From: DASUPK01 sp963743575
GTDB lineage: Bacteria; Actinomycetota; Thermoleophilia; Solirubrobacterales; 70-9
DNA length: 64,000 bases
Direction of reading: 5' to 3'
Assembly: GCA_963743575.1 (NCBI GenBank)
Contig: CAVUQC010000007.1
Span: forward strand, 1,488,001-1,552,000
Shown here: one piece after another, positions 40,485 through 47,886 of the stretch
How the letters are laid out: every line of letters starts with the position of its first letter
How positions within the stretch are numbered: position 1 is the stretch's first letter
Notes under the pieces: generated by a model
What the model saw: the letters and a program-made list of their open reading frames with translations, nothing else
What the model was told of the DNA's origin: nothing
The model's database searches: none
Position numbers and translations under genes: made by a program

Positions 40485-41195
40485 ATGGAGATCAACTACA
40501 TCGGCCATTCAACGGTCGAGCTGGTCGACGGCGACACGCGTGTGCTCGTTGATCCGTTCCTCGCCCCCAACAACCCGGCGGCCAAGGTCTCGGCGGACGA
40601 CGTCGACCCGACGCACGTCGTCATCACCCATGCGCACCAGGACCACTACGCCGATGCGATCGCGGTCGGCAAGCGAAGCCAAGCTTTCTACGTCGCGATC
40701 TCCGAGCTCGCGAACGTGCTCGACGAGGAGGGCCTCGAGAATTTCGCCGACCCGAATCTCGGCGGCACCGTGGAGTTCGACTGGGGCTGGGTGAAGCTCG
40801 TGCAGGCCTTCCACACCAGCACCGTGCCCGTCGGCGACCGCCCCTTCAGCCCGTCAACGGGAACGGTGATCGGCGCGGCGGCCGGAGCCGTCATCAACCT
40901 CGGAGGCAAGACGCTCTACCACCTCGGTGACACGGCTCTGTTCGGCGACCTGAAGCTGATCGCCGAGCGTACGCCCGTCGATGTCGCCTTCATCCCGATC
41001 GGCGGGCACTACACGATGGATCGACACGACGCCGTGGTCGCCGCCGACTTCATCGGGGCCGAGACGGTGATCCCGATCCACTACAACACCTTCCCGCCGA
41101 TCAAGACCGACGCCGAGGCGTTCAAGTCCGACGTGGAGTCACAGACGAAGTCGAAGGTCGAGGTGCTGGCCCCGGGTGAGTCGACGACGGCGTAG
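40485..41195 (+). CDS. UPF0173-type metal-dependent hydrolase (MBL fold)
   Basis: This 236-residue protein is of the UlaG/UPF0173 branch of metallo-beta-lactamase-fold hydrolases. It opens MEINYIGHSTVELVDGDTRV, then VLVDPFLAPNNPAAK, the metal-binding THAHQDHYADAI (HxHxDH), a His in LVQAFHTSTV, YHLGDTALFGDLKLI (Asp ligand) and the late VIPIHYNTFPPIKTD. Length and motifs match the family. The substrate is unknown; relatives act on phosphodiester or lactone bonds. An AAGGAGG-type ribosome site precedes the ATG. A hairpin overlaps the stop codon. Confidence 0.92.
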   Translation: MEINYIGHSTVELVDGDTRVLVDPFLAPNNPAAKVSADDVDPTHVVITHAHQDHYADAIAVGKRSQAFYVAISELANVLDEEGLENFADPNLGGTVEFDWGWVKLVQAFHTSTVPVGDRPFSPSTGTVIGAAAGAVINLGGKTLYHLGDTALFGDLKLIAERTPVDVAFIPIGGHYTMDRHDAVVAADFIGAETVIPIHYNTFPPIKTDAEAFKSDVESQTKSKVEVLAPGESTTA

Positions 41196-41202
41196 CGTCG
41201 TC
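41183..41202. terminator. Hairpin at the end of the UPF0173 gene
   Basis: GACGACG-GCGTAG-CGTCGTC forms a perfect 7-bp stem spanning the TAG stop and followed by ACCTTCTC. It lies between this gene and the convergent TetR gene, with 19 bases between the two stops. Confidence 0.45.
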
Positions 41203-41214
41203 ACCTTCTCTGCG

Positions 41215-41874
41215 CTACTCGTCAGATCCCTCGACCAACCTGCCGAACAGCAGGTCGAAAAGAGGGACGTAGACATCGAGTGACACGGCATCGGGATCGA
41301 CCAGGTGCTGGACGGCGAGGCCGACATCGAGGCCGATCATCGCTGTCGCGAGCTGGCCGGGCGGGAGCGGCGCCGTGCTCCTAATCTCGTCGAATGTCGC
41401 GCTTATCTGGCCGGCCACCAATGCTCGGTTCCCACTCCAGAAGGTTGCTGCGAGCTTTCGAAACACGTCGTCGCGTGCTGCCTGAGTCAGGCACTCGAGC
41501 CAGAGACGGAAGAGCCAGCTTCCCTTCTCATCCGTCTGCATATCGCGCAGCCGCTCTGCTCCCCAGCGCAGCCGTTCGCGGGGGGTACCAGGCTGTTCCT
41601 GGGATTCCGTCGCGAGCTCGGCATAGCGGTCGTAGACCCGCGTGTGGAGCAGGTCAACAAACAGCTCGTCCTTCCCGTCGAAGTTGGAGTAGAAGGCGCC
41701 ACGGGTGTAGCCGGCCTCGGCCGCGATCTCCTCGACACTCGAGCCCTGTAGCCCTCGACGAAGAAAGACTCGTTCTCCGGCGTCCAGCAGCCGGCGCCGC
41801 GTCTCCGCCTGTTTCTCCTTGCGAGTAAGCCGCGTCGGGCGCTTCGGCCGCGGCACCGTCTTCGTAGTGGCCAT
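41215..41874 (-). CDS. TetR/AcrR-family transcriptional regulator
   Basis: This 219-residue protein has a basic N-terminal tail followed by the TetR HTH: KQAETRRRLLDAGERVFLRR, VEEIAAEAGYTRGAFYSNFD and KDELFVDLLHTRVYDRYAEL. The C-terminal ligand-binding half resembles the AcrR_C type, with GSWLFRLWLECLTQA. The ligand is unknown. Its ATG overlaps the stop of the upstream membrane-protein gene (TGATG), so the two are cotranscribed. The likely operators are palindromes in the divergent promoter region upstream of the membrane-protein gene. Confidence 0.9.
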   Translation of the reverse strand: MATTKTVPRPKRPTRLTRKEKQAETRRRLLDAGERVFLRRGLQGSSVEEIAAEAGYTRGAFYSNFDGKDELFVDLLHTRVYDRYAELATESQEQPGTPRERLRWGAERLRDMQTDEKGSWLFRLWLECLTQAARDDVFRKLAATFWSGNRALVAGQISATFDEIRSTAPLPPGQLATAMIGLDVGLAVQHLVDPDAVSLDVYVPLFDLLFGRLVEGSDE

Positions 41875-42320
41875 CAGAAGGCCGGCTGGCTCGGCAGCGG
41901 GTCCCCAGCGAAGAAAAAGAACCAGATCTCGAAGGCGATGATCGCGAGCACCCCAACGACGATGAAGACCCGCTCGATCGGATCAACCCGCTGATCCTCC
42001 GGTCTCGGGCCATCGCTGAAGCTGCGGTTCCACGAGCGCCGTTTCACCCGGTCGCGCTCTTCGCGGGGATCCACTGTCCGTCCCCGGATCCATGAGCCCA
42101 CGAGGAGCGTCAGCCAATACGAGACGATGATCCCGGTCGCGATGAGGACGGCCAGGGAAGGCGTCAAGTCCCGCTTCGTACCGGCGAGCTTCGACGCAAT
42201 CCAGATCCACCCCAGCGGGATGGCGGCCGCGGCGCCGATCGCGGCAACGGTTCCCGACAGTGAACCCATCCCGCTGACGAGTCGCCGGACCCGCGGGTGC
42301 TCCTGTCGATGCGCCTGCAT
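41874..42320 (-). CDS. Membrane protein encoded with the TetR regulator
   Basis: The protein has 148 residues from the ATG at 42320 (MQAHRQEHPRVRRLVSGMGS). It has three hydrophobic segments: TVAAIGAAAAIPLGWIWIAS, SLAVLIATGIIVSYWLTLLV and VFIVVGVLAIIAFEIWFFFF, with a basic/acidic cytoplasmic loop between the second and third. I recognise no family. The coupling to a TetR regulator suggests a regulated membrane function such as an exporter accessory or stress protein. The gene starts next to two palindromes shared with the divergent R2-like oxidase gene. Confidence 0.75.
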   Translation of the reverse strand: MQAHRQEHPRVRRLVSGMGSLSGTVAAIGAAAAIPLGWIWIASKLAGTKRDLTPSLAVLIATGIIVSYWLTLLVGSWIRGRTVDPREERDRVKRRSWNRSFSDGPRPEDQRVDPIERVFIVVGVLAIIAFEIWFFFFAGDPLPSQPAF

Positions 42321-42334
42321 AGTCACATACAATA

Positions 42335-42358
42335 TCGTATACGAATACAGGCCTGTAT
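42335..42358. promoter_or_regulatory. Palindromic operator candidates for the TetR regulator
   Basis: TCGTATACGA (42335-42344) is a perfect 10-bp palindrome and ATACAGGCCTGTAT (42345-42358) is a perfect 14-bp palindrome immediately next to it. They lie in a locally AT-rich stretch 15 bases upstream of the membrane protein-tetR operon and 90 bases before the divergent R2-like gene. Confidence 0.55.
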
Positions 42359-42447
42359 CTGACTTCTCCCTTCTCGGCGACTGCCTCGATCCAAAGACAC
42401 CGCTCGAAACTGGCCAGCCAGCCAGTCCTTGCGGTAGGGTGCAGCGC

Positions 42448-43386
42448 GTGGAGGCAAGGGAAGCGACCCAGTCGGGACCGTCACGCGGGCAGCGCGAGGA
42501 CTTCCGGGCGACCTCGGACCCGGCGCTCCAGGAGGGCGGGCGGGGTGACGTCAAGCTCCTCGACTACACCCAGCTCTACAACCTCTGGGAGAAGCAGCAG
42601 TGGCTCACCCAGGACCTTGACTTCTCGCAGGACCGCGTCGATTGGCACGAGCGGATCCCCGAGGAGGAGCGCTTCCAGCGGATGTACGGGCTCTCCAGCT
42701 TCTTCATCGGCGAGCAGAAGGTGGCCGACGAGCTCGGGCCGATCATGCGGGCCGCCCCAACCGAGGCGCAGCGGATCTTCCTCTCCACCCAGATCGCGGA
42801 TGAGGCCCGCCACGTGCGCTTCTTCGACCGCTTCTTCAGCGAGGTGGGTGTGCTCGAGGGATCGGATGACCTGGCGCAGCGTCTTGAAGCTCTGGACGAG
42901 CACGTCAACGACGCGTTCCGCACGCTCTTCGACGACCTCCTGAAGAGCCGGGTGGACCGGCTCGGGCAGGAGCCGGGGGACCTGGATGCGCTGGTCGAGG
43001 CCGTGACGCTCTACCACATGGTCATCGAGGGAATGCTGGCCCTGACCGGGCAGCACTTCATCATCGACTACAACGAGCGGGTGGGGACGCTTCCCGGATT
43101 CGTGGAGGGCTTCTCCAACGTGGCTCGGGACGAGCACCGCCACATCGCCTTCGGGGTCCGCTTCCTGACCGACTGCGTCACGGCCGACGACCGTTACCGT
43201 GGCGTCATCCAGAAGATGCTCGAGCAGTCACTGCCGGTCGCCGACAAGGTGATCGACCCGCCGTGGCCCGAGGAGGAGGACAACACCGAGCTCTTCGGTG
43301 CGAGCCGCGAGGAGACGCATGCCTTCGCCGCTCAGGCCCTCAGCCGCCGGCTGAAGGTCATCGGGCTGATGCCCGCTAACGCCTGA
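42448..43386 (+). CDS. Ribonucleotide reductase R2-like / ligand-binding oxidase (ferritin-like di-metal protein)
   Basis: The protein is about 312 residues from the GTG at 42448; a GTG at 42439 is equally possible. It is a ferritin-like four-helix protein of the R2 superfamily with the di-metal ligands in FFIGEQKVADEL, STQIADEARHVRFFDRFFSE (EARH), YHMVIEGMLALTGQHFI and ARDEHRHIAFGVRFL (EHRH). R2 proteins generate the radical for ribonucleotide reductase; R2-like ligand-binding oxidases hold Mn/Fe and a fatty acid ligand instead. No large-subunit nrd gene is adjacent. That absence and the length of ~310 residues favour the oxidase group, but this is not settled. It is divergent from a tetR operon. 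Confidence 0.85.
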   Translation: MEAREATQSGPSRGQREDFRATSDPALQEGGRGDVKLLDYTQLYNLWEKQQWLTQDLDFSQDRVDWHERIPEEERFQRMYGLSSFFIGEQKVADELGPIMRAAPTEAQRIFLSTQIADEARHVRFFDRFFSEVGVLEGSDDLAQRLEALDEHVNDAFRTLFDDLLKSRVDRLGQEPGDLDALVEAVTLYHMVIEGMLALTGQHFIIDYNERVGTLPGFVEGFSNVARDEHRHIAFGVRFLTDCVTADDRYRGVIQKMLEQSLPVADKVIDPPWPEEEDNTELFGASREETHAFAAQALSRRLKVIGLMPANA

Positions 43387-43398
43387 AGGAATTACGGT

Positions 43399-43426
43399 CA
43401 GGGGTCAGGCTTAAGGCTGACCCCTG
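43399..43426. terminator. Bidirectional hairpin between R2-like and sigma factor genes
   Basis: CAGGGGTCAG (43399-43408) and CTGACCCCTG (43417-43426) form a perfect 10-bp stem with an 8-base loop. The hairpin starts 12 bases after the R2-like stop and overlaps the final codons and stop of the convergent sigma-factor gene. Confidence 0.6.
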
Positions 43427-45141
43427 TGGCGCTTTCTGGGCGCCGGCTTGTGTTTCTTCGGCACTGAATAGGCGAGCGGCTTCACGGCGCCGTCCTGGAT
43501 CGACCCGCTCGCGCCGGTGTCGATCGGAGCCGCGGGAGGCGGGGGAGGCGGCGTGGTGCAGCTGCTCGGCGCACCGGCATCGGCCACGCCGTCGCCGTCC
43601 GCGTCGCAAGTGGGGGAGGCAGGAGTGGAGGGCTCGACACCTGTCGTGACCGGGCCGGACTGTGGCGAAGTTGCGTTCGGATCGCTGTTGGCGATCGCCT
43701 TCTTGTGGTGGCGGTGGCGATGGCCGGTGGTCGCGGCCGCCGTGGTGCCGCCGGTCTGAGCGCTGGTCGCCGTCGTCGGGTCGGTCGGCTGCGGAGACAC
43801 CGTGACCGTTTCGGGAGGCGTCGCCGCCGCCTGGGCCGCGGCCGGAGGCGGCTGCGTCGCGGCAGCGGCAGCGGCCACGGTCGGATCCGCCTTCGGCGGG
43901 ATGTTGATCTTCACGGCCTTGCCACGGTTGACCTTGGTCTTCGGCGTCGGGCTCTTGGCCGGGTGATGGTCGGAGACATTCTGAATCTCAGCCGCGCCAC
44001 CGGCGAGGATCGCCGCGGTTGCAAGCCCGGCTGCGGCCTTGGTGCCGATCGCGGCGGCCGCGCCACCTGCTGCCGTGACAACTCCGCCACCTGCTGCGGC
44101 GCCACCTGCAGCGGCTGCGCCACCAACGGCGGCTGTGCTCCCGGCAGCGGCTGCACCGGCTCCGGCCGCTCCGGCACCAGCTGCCCCGGCGCCCGCGGCG
44201 CCTGCACCGGCGCCCGCGGCGCCTGCACCGGCGCCCGCGGCGCCTGCACCGGCGCCCGCGCCGGCCGCGCCGCCACCGCCGGCTCCGGCTCCGGCACCCG
44301 CGGCCGCGCCACCGCCGCCACCGCCGAAGAGCCCGCTGAGCTTGGCGACCAGCGCGCCCTTGAGGAAAAGCAGCGGCCCGGCCGGGAAGATCGCAGCCAG
44401 GGCCTTGGTGTCGGAACGAAGCTGTGAGCGGAACTCGCGGCAGGGGTCGCACGTCTTCAGATGGCGCCTGACAGGGCCGGTGACCTTGGCGATGCCCTCA
44501 GCGGCCTCGGCGAGCTCCAGGCGGACGTCGTCGCAGGTGAGCTGCCGCGCCTGACTCGACTCGGCCAGGGCGATGCGGGCCCGAACCAGCAGGCTCTTCA
44601 CGCCGGGCACGGTCGTGTCCATCGCCTGGGCGATCTCCTCGTAACTCATCGCGTCGATCTCACGCAGGAGCAGCGCTGAGCGCTGTGTCTCCGGGAGCTG
44701 GCCGACGTCAGAGAGGAGGTTGCGGAACTCCTCGCGGTTCTGGACCCGCTCGAGCGTGGTCACCCCGTTCATGTGGGCATGGGTGTCCATCGTGTCCTGA
44801 CCGTCGGCGGTCGGCTTGCGAAGGTGGTTGAGTGAGCGGTTACGCGCGATCCGGTAGAGCCAGGGCCGCACGGCGATCGGACGCTCGTCGGCGACCATCG
44901 CGTTGTAGGCGGCGACGAATACCTCCTGAAGCACGTCCTCGGCGTCTTCGGTCGAGCCCAGCATCTGGCGGCAGAAACCCAGGAGGCGCGCCTGGTAGCG
45001 CTCGACCAGAGCGTCGAAGGCGTGCTGGTGGCCCTTCCGGGTCAGCGCGACGAGCTGCTCATCGTCTTGGAACCGAAGAAGGGGCGATCGCCGGGCGAAA
45101 AGCCCGCGTCGCTGTGCGTGTGTGAGTGTGGAAGCTTCCAA
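43411..45141 (-). CDS. ECF-type sigma factor fused to a zinc-finger, Gly/Ala-rich and membrane-tail region
   Basis: This 576-residue protein starts at a TTG. Residues ~40-110 are sigma region 2 (DALVERYQARLLGFCRQMLG, STEDAEDVLQEVFVAAYN). Residues ~145-200 are region 4 (QLPETQRSALLLREIDAMS, YEEIAQAMDTTVPGVKSLLV). Residues 203-234 hold a zinc-finger anti-sigma-like pattern (Cys203, His227-x3-Cys231-x2-Cys234). A ~100-residue Gly/Ala-rich region encoded in part by 21-bp tandem repeats follows. After it come one probable membrane segment (about 365-385) and a ~190-residue Pro/Thr/Lys-rich tail. Sigma, anti-sigma-like switch and envelope sensor therefore appear to be one polypeptide. Normal ECF factors end near residue 200, so the extension is unusual. 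Confidence 0.85.
   Translation of the reverse strand: MEASTLTHAQRRGLFARRSPLLRFQDDEQLVALTRKGHQHAFDALVERYQARLLGFCRQMLGSTEDAEDVLQEVFVAAYNAMVADERPIAVRPWLYRIARNRSLNHLRKPTADGQDTMDTHAHMNGVTTLERVQNREEFRNLLSDVGQLPETQRSALLLREIDAMSYEEIAQAMDTTVPGVKSLLVRARIALAESSQARQLTCDDVRLELAEAAEGIAKVTGPVRRHLKTCDPCREFRSQLRSDTKALAAIFPAGPLLFLKGALVAKLSGLFGGGGGGAAAGAGAGAGGGGAAGAGAGAGAAGAGAGAAGAGAGAAGAGAAGAGAAGAGAAAAGSTAAVGGAAAAGGAAAGGGVVTAAGGAAAAIGTKAAAGLATAAILAGGAAEIQNVSDHHPAKSPTPKTKVNRGKAVKINIPPKADPTVAAAAAATQPPPAAAQAAATPPETVTVSPQPTDPTTATSAQTGGTTAAATTGHRHRHHKKAIANSDPNATSPQSGPVTTGVEPSTPASPTCDADGDGVADAGAPSSCTTPPPPPPAAPIDTGASGSIQDGAVKPLAYSVPKKHKPAPRKRHRGQP
44191..44261. repeat. 21-bp tandem repeats inside the sigma-factor gene
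   Basis: Three full copies of the 21-base unit GCCCGCGGCGCCTGCACCGG(C) start at 44191, 44212 and 44233, with a partial fourth from 44254. They encode part of the Gly/Ala-rich linker on the minus strand and keep frame at 7 residues per copy. Such repeats can change in number between strains. Confidence 0.85.
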
Positions 45142-45322
45142 GACCGGGGTGACTTCGAAGCGCTCTCCCTGCCGCCGGAAACACCGTAGCAGCGGTGTGG
45201 TTGCGCTCGCCTGAGGCTTAATGCCCTCGAAATCTGAGTACTAGGCGTGCTTTTTTGGCGCTATTTGCGGGGATTCTCTCCCTTGACGCATCCAGATCAT
45301 CGCCGATTGGCCTAAGGCCCAT

Positions 45323-46834
45323 CTAAGCGGCCAGCCGCTCGGCCGTTTCGGCCGCCTCAGCTTCGATTCCGATCGGGGCGCCCTCGTCGATTTCCTCCTC
45401 GATCTGCTCCGCGCTCGGCATGCGCAGTGCGAAGATCGCGAGCATCAGCCCGACGGCCGCCGCGCCGGCGGCGATCAGGAAGGCGAGGTGGTAGCCGCCG
45501 CTGAGCGCCTGGGTGGCGCCCTCGCCCGCTGATCGAAGGGCATTGGTCCGGTCCGTGGCGATCGTTCCCAGCGCCGCCAGCCCGATGGCGGCGGAGAGCT
45601 GGATCGAGACCTGGATGGTCCCGGACGCGAGGCCCGCATCCTTGGACGGCACGTCCTCCATTGCGATCATCATCAGTGGCGGGTTGGCCGCGCCGAAGCC
45701 GAGCCCGAGCACGGCCAGGGAGGCGAAGATCGTCGGGAAGTAGGGGGTGGACTGACCGATCTGCGAGAAGAGCACCAGGCCCACGACCGGTCCGGCGATC
45801 CCTACGACCAGCGTCCGCTTCGGCCCGAACCGCTCGACCAGCCGGGCGGCGAGGCCGGCCGACATGGCCGCCAGCGAGACACTCATCGCCATGAAGGCGA
45901 GGCCGATCTGAACGGGGCTCATGCCGCGGACGTGCTCGAAGTACAGGGCGCCGAGGAAGAAGGTCGAGTATGCGCCCGTGACGAGGAACCCTCTGACCAG
46001 GTTGGCGGTGACCAGGCTGCGCAGGCTGAGGACCCGCAGCGGCATGATCGGGTTCTCGATCCGAGACTCGAGTGCGACGAAAGCGGCGAGCAGCGCGGCG
46101 GAGATGCCGGCCAGCCCGAGGGTGCGTCCGCCGGTCCAGCCCCACTCCGGGATCTTGATCAGGGCGTAGATCAGCGCGATCGACGATGCGGTGATCAGGA
46201 TCGAGCCGAGCCAATCGATGCGCTCTCCGGCGGCAAGACCCTCGTTCTCGGCGATCAGTGAGCGGCCGAGCAGGTAGGTGATCGCGCCGATCGGCAGGTT
46301 GACGAAGAAGATCCAGTGCCAGCTGATCGCCTCGGTCAGCGCGCCTCCGAGCAGCAGGCCGAGAGAGGCTCCGCCGGCGATCACGAAGGTGTAGAGGCTC
46401 ATCGCCTTGGCGCGGTCGCTCGGCTGCGGGAACTCGACGGCGATGATCGCGATGATCACCGCGGAGGTGAGCGCGGCGGCGGCGCCCTGCAGGAACCGGA
46501 ACGTCACGAGGGCTCCTCCGCTCGGGGCAATGCCGCAGAGCAGGGAGGCGGCAGTGAAGGCGGCGACACCGAGCAGGAAGATGCGCTTGCGCCCGAAGAG
46601 GTCGCCCAGGCGACCGGCGAGCAGGAGCAGGCTGCCGAAGGTGATCAGGTAGCCGTCGATCACCCAGGTCAGGCTCGACTGGCTGAAGTGCAGTTCCGAC
46701 TGGATGGAGGGCAGGGCGACGTTGACGATCGTCGTGTCGAGGATGATCATCAGCTGCCCCAGGCAGACGACGAAGAGGGCGATCCACCTGCGGCGGTCGG
46801 AGTCCCGCGCTATCTTGTATTCCGTAGCTTCCAC
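45323..46834 (-). CDS. DHA2-family (EmrB/QacA-type) MFS exporter
   Basis: The protein is about 503 residues with 14 predicted membrane helices, the DHA2 drug:proton antiporter topology. Motif D1 is LGQLMIILDTTIVNVALPSI, motif A is LAGRLGDLFGRKRIFLLG, and motif C is IAGGASLGLLLGGALTEAI. It should export hydrophobic or cationic compounds by proton antiport. In-frame starts exist at 46846 (GTG), 46843 (ATG) and 46834 (GTG). I chose 46834 because a strong promoter on this strand places the transcription start near 46838, downstream of the first two. The transcript would then be nearly leaderless. The divergent MarR regulator is the probable repressor. Confidence 0.9.
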   Translation of the reverse strand: MEATEYKIARDSDRRRWIALFVVCLGQLMIILDTTIVNVALPSIQSELHFSQSSLTWVIDGYLITFGSLLLLAGRLGDLFGRKRIFLLGVAAFTAASLLCGIAPSGGALVTFRFLQGAAAALTSAVIIAIIAVEFPQPSDRAKAMSLYTFVIAGGASLGLLLGGALTEAISWHWIFFVNLPIGAITYLLGRSLIAENEGLAAGERIDWLGSILITASSIALIYALIKIPEWGWTGGRTLGLAGISAALLAAFVALESRIENPIMPLRVLSLRSLVTANLVRGFLVTGAYSTFFLGALYFEHVRGMSPVQIGLAFMAMSVSLAAMSAGLAARLVERFGPKRTLVVGIAGPVVGLVLFSQIGQSTPYFPTIFASLAVLGLGFGAANPPLMMIAMEDVPSKDAGLASGTIQVSIQLSAAIGLAALGTIATDRTNALRSAGEGATQALSGGYHLAFLIAAGAAAVGLMLAIFALRMPSAEQIEEEIDEGAPIGIEAEAAETAERLAA

Positions 46835-46836
46835 GA

Positions 46837-46880
46837 GGATCATCACTATACCAGGGATTATCTTCGAGTCAAGGATTATC
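46837..46880. promoter_or_regulatory. Promoter of the exporter gene with three 18-bp-spaced operator-like repeats
   Basis: On the minus strand TTGACT (-35, 46867-46872) and TATAGT (-10, 46845-46850) are 16 bases apart. Three copies of GGATYATC begin at 46837, 46855 and 46873, exactly 18 bases apart. They cover the start site, the -35/-10 spacer and the region just upstream of the -35. Binding of the divergent MarR protein here would block the exporter promoter. Confidence 0.7.
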
Positions 46881-46906
46881 CGTGAGGCAGGCTACGATTG
46901 GGAGAG

Positions 46907-47347
46907 ATGAATACGCAAGCTCCATCGGTTGCCGGCTCGATGAACCTGCTGACGCGCCTGTCGCGCGTGATCTATCGCCGTGCCGTCCCGGAGCTGATCG
47001 GGATCAAGATCAAGGAGTTCGTCGCGCTCGTCTATCTGCGCGAGTCCGGACGAGCGACCCAGCAGAAGCTCGCCGAGACGATGATGATGGATGCGAATAA
47101 CTGCGTGATCCTGCTCAACGGCCTCGAGGACGAGGGCATGATCGCCCGGACCCGGGACCCCGAGGACCGGCGCCGGCACATCGTCGCGATCACCCCCAAG
47201 GGCTACCGGGCGCTCGAGAAGGCCGAGCATGAGCTCGAGACCCTGGAGGACGAGGTGCTCGGCAACCTCGACCGTTCCGAGCGCGACCAGCTTCGCGATC
47301 TCTTAGCCAAGGCGCTCGAGGACCACTCGCTCGCGATCTCGGCCTAA
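46907..47347 (+). CDS. MarR-family transcriptional regulator
   Basis: The protein has 146 residues from the ATG at 46907 (MNTQAPSVAGSMNLLTRLSR); GGGAGAG directly precedes it and a TTG at 46898 is possible. The winged helix-turn-helix reads EFVALVYLRESGRATQQKLA, ETMMMDANNCVILLNGLEDE and the wing RTRDPEDRRRHIVAITPKG. MarR dimers repress exporter genes until a phenolic or other toxic ligand binds. It is divergent from a DHA2 exporter with 72 bases between the two starts, and repeats in that gap look like its operator. A possible -10 TACGAT lies at 46893-46898. Confidence 0.93.
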   Translation: MNTQAPSVAGSMNLLTRLSRVIYRRAVPELIGIKIKEFVALVYLRESGRATQQKLAETMMMDANNCVILLNGLEDEGMIARTRDPEDRRRHIVAITPKGYRALEKAEHELETLEDEVLGNLDRSERDQLRDLLAKALEDHSLAISA

Positions 47348-47386
47348 CCGCCGCGAGCACGGCCTCGGCGCGATCTTCCCTCACCC

Positions 47387-47472
47387 GCCGGGGTAGCCCA
47401 ATTGGTCGAGGCACGCGGACTTAAAATCTGCGGTCCTTCGGGACAGTGTGGGTTCGAATCCCACCCCCGGCA
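47387..47472 (+). tRNA. tRNA-Leu (anticodon TAA)
   Basis: The acceptor stem is GCCGGGG/CCCCGGC, with a D arm around AGCCCAATTGGTCGAGGC. The anticodon stem GCGGA/TCTGC encloses loop CTTAAAA with anticodon TAA. There is a long variable arm containing CGGTCCTTCGGGACAG, typical of class II tRNAs, and the T arm is GTGGG-TTCGAAT-CCCAC. CCA is not encoded. Confidence 0.95.
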
Positions 47473-47482
47473 CTGATTCGAA

Positions 47483-47818
47483 CTAGGCGGTCCGCCAGCG
47501 ATCCGGGTCTTGGCGGTCCTCGAGGCGCTTTTCCACCGACCGCACCTTGTCGCTCAGCGTCTGCTGCTTGTCGCGACGCTCGTCGAGCTTCAGCACCGAG
47601 TAGACGCGGGGGAGACCCATCTCCAAGGGGATCCGGTGAAGCTCCGCGACCACGGCGAGGATGTCCTCGACCGACCCCTCGAGCGAGGTGCCCATCGCGT
47701 GCAGCTCGAAGCCGACGCTGTCCTGGGCGGCGAGCCGCCGTTGAATCTCGGCGATGTACTCACCGGCGCTCGGGTCCGAGCGCCCGAGGCCGATCACCGT
47801 CAGGTCCGCGGTCGCCAT
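47483..47818 (-). CDS. MTH1187/YkoF-type thiamine-binding family protein
   Basis: This 111-residue protein has the small ferredoxin-like alpha/beta pattern of the MTH1187/DUF77 family: ADLTVIGLGRSDPSAGEYIA, FELHAMGTSLEGSVEDILAV and VAELHRIPLEMGLPRVYSVL, with the conserved Thr/Ser and Glu around HAMGT-LEG. Family members bind thiamine or its pyrimidine part. The C-terminal ~30 residues are a charged extension. Its stop lies 10 bases after tRNA-Leu on the opposite strand, and its start is 68 bases from a divergent NAD(P)-binding protein gene. Confidence 0.87.
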   Translation of the reverse strand: MATADLTVIGLGRSDPSAGEYIAEIQRRLAAQDSVGFELHAMGTSLEGSVEDILAVVAELHRIPLEMGLPRVYSVLKLDERRDKQQTLSDKVRSVEKRLEDRQDPDRWRTA

Positions 47819-47886
47819 GGGGCAAGTATCACCGCGCGGCGCAGGATGTGAGGGGGATCCGGCCCAAATGAGGGTATGGTCGAGCC

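Noticed and set aside
44191..44261. Short tandem repeats that could suggest a CRISPR array
   Set aside because: The units are contiguous with no spacers, keep a 21-base period and encode the Gly/Ala linker in frame. No cas genes are present.
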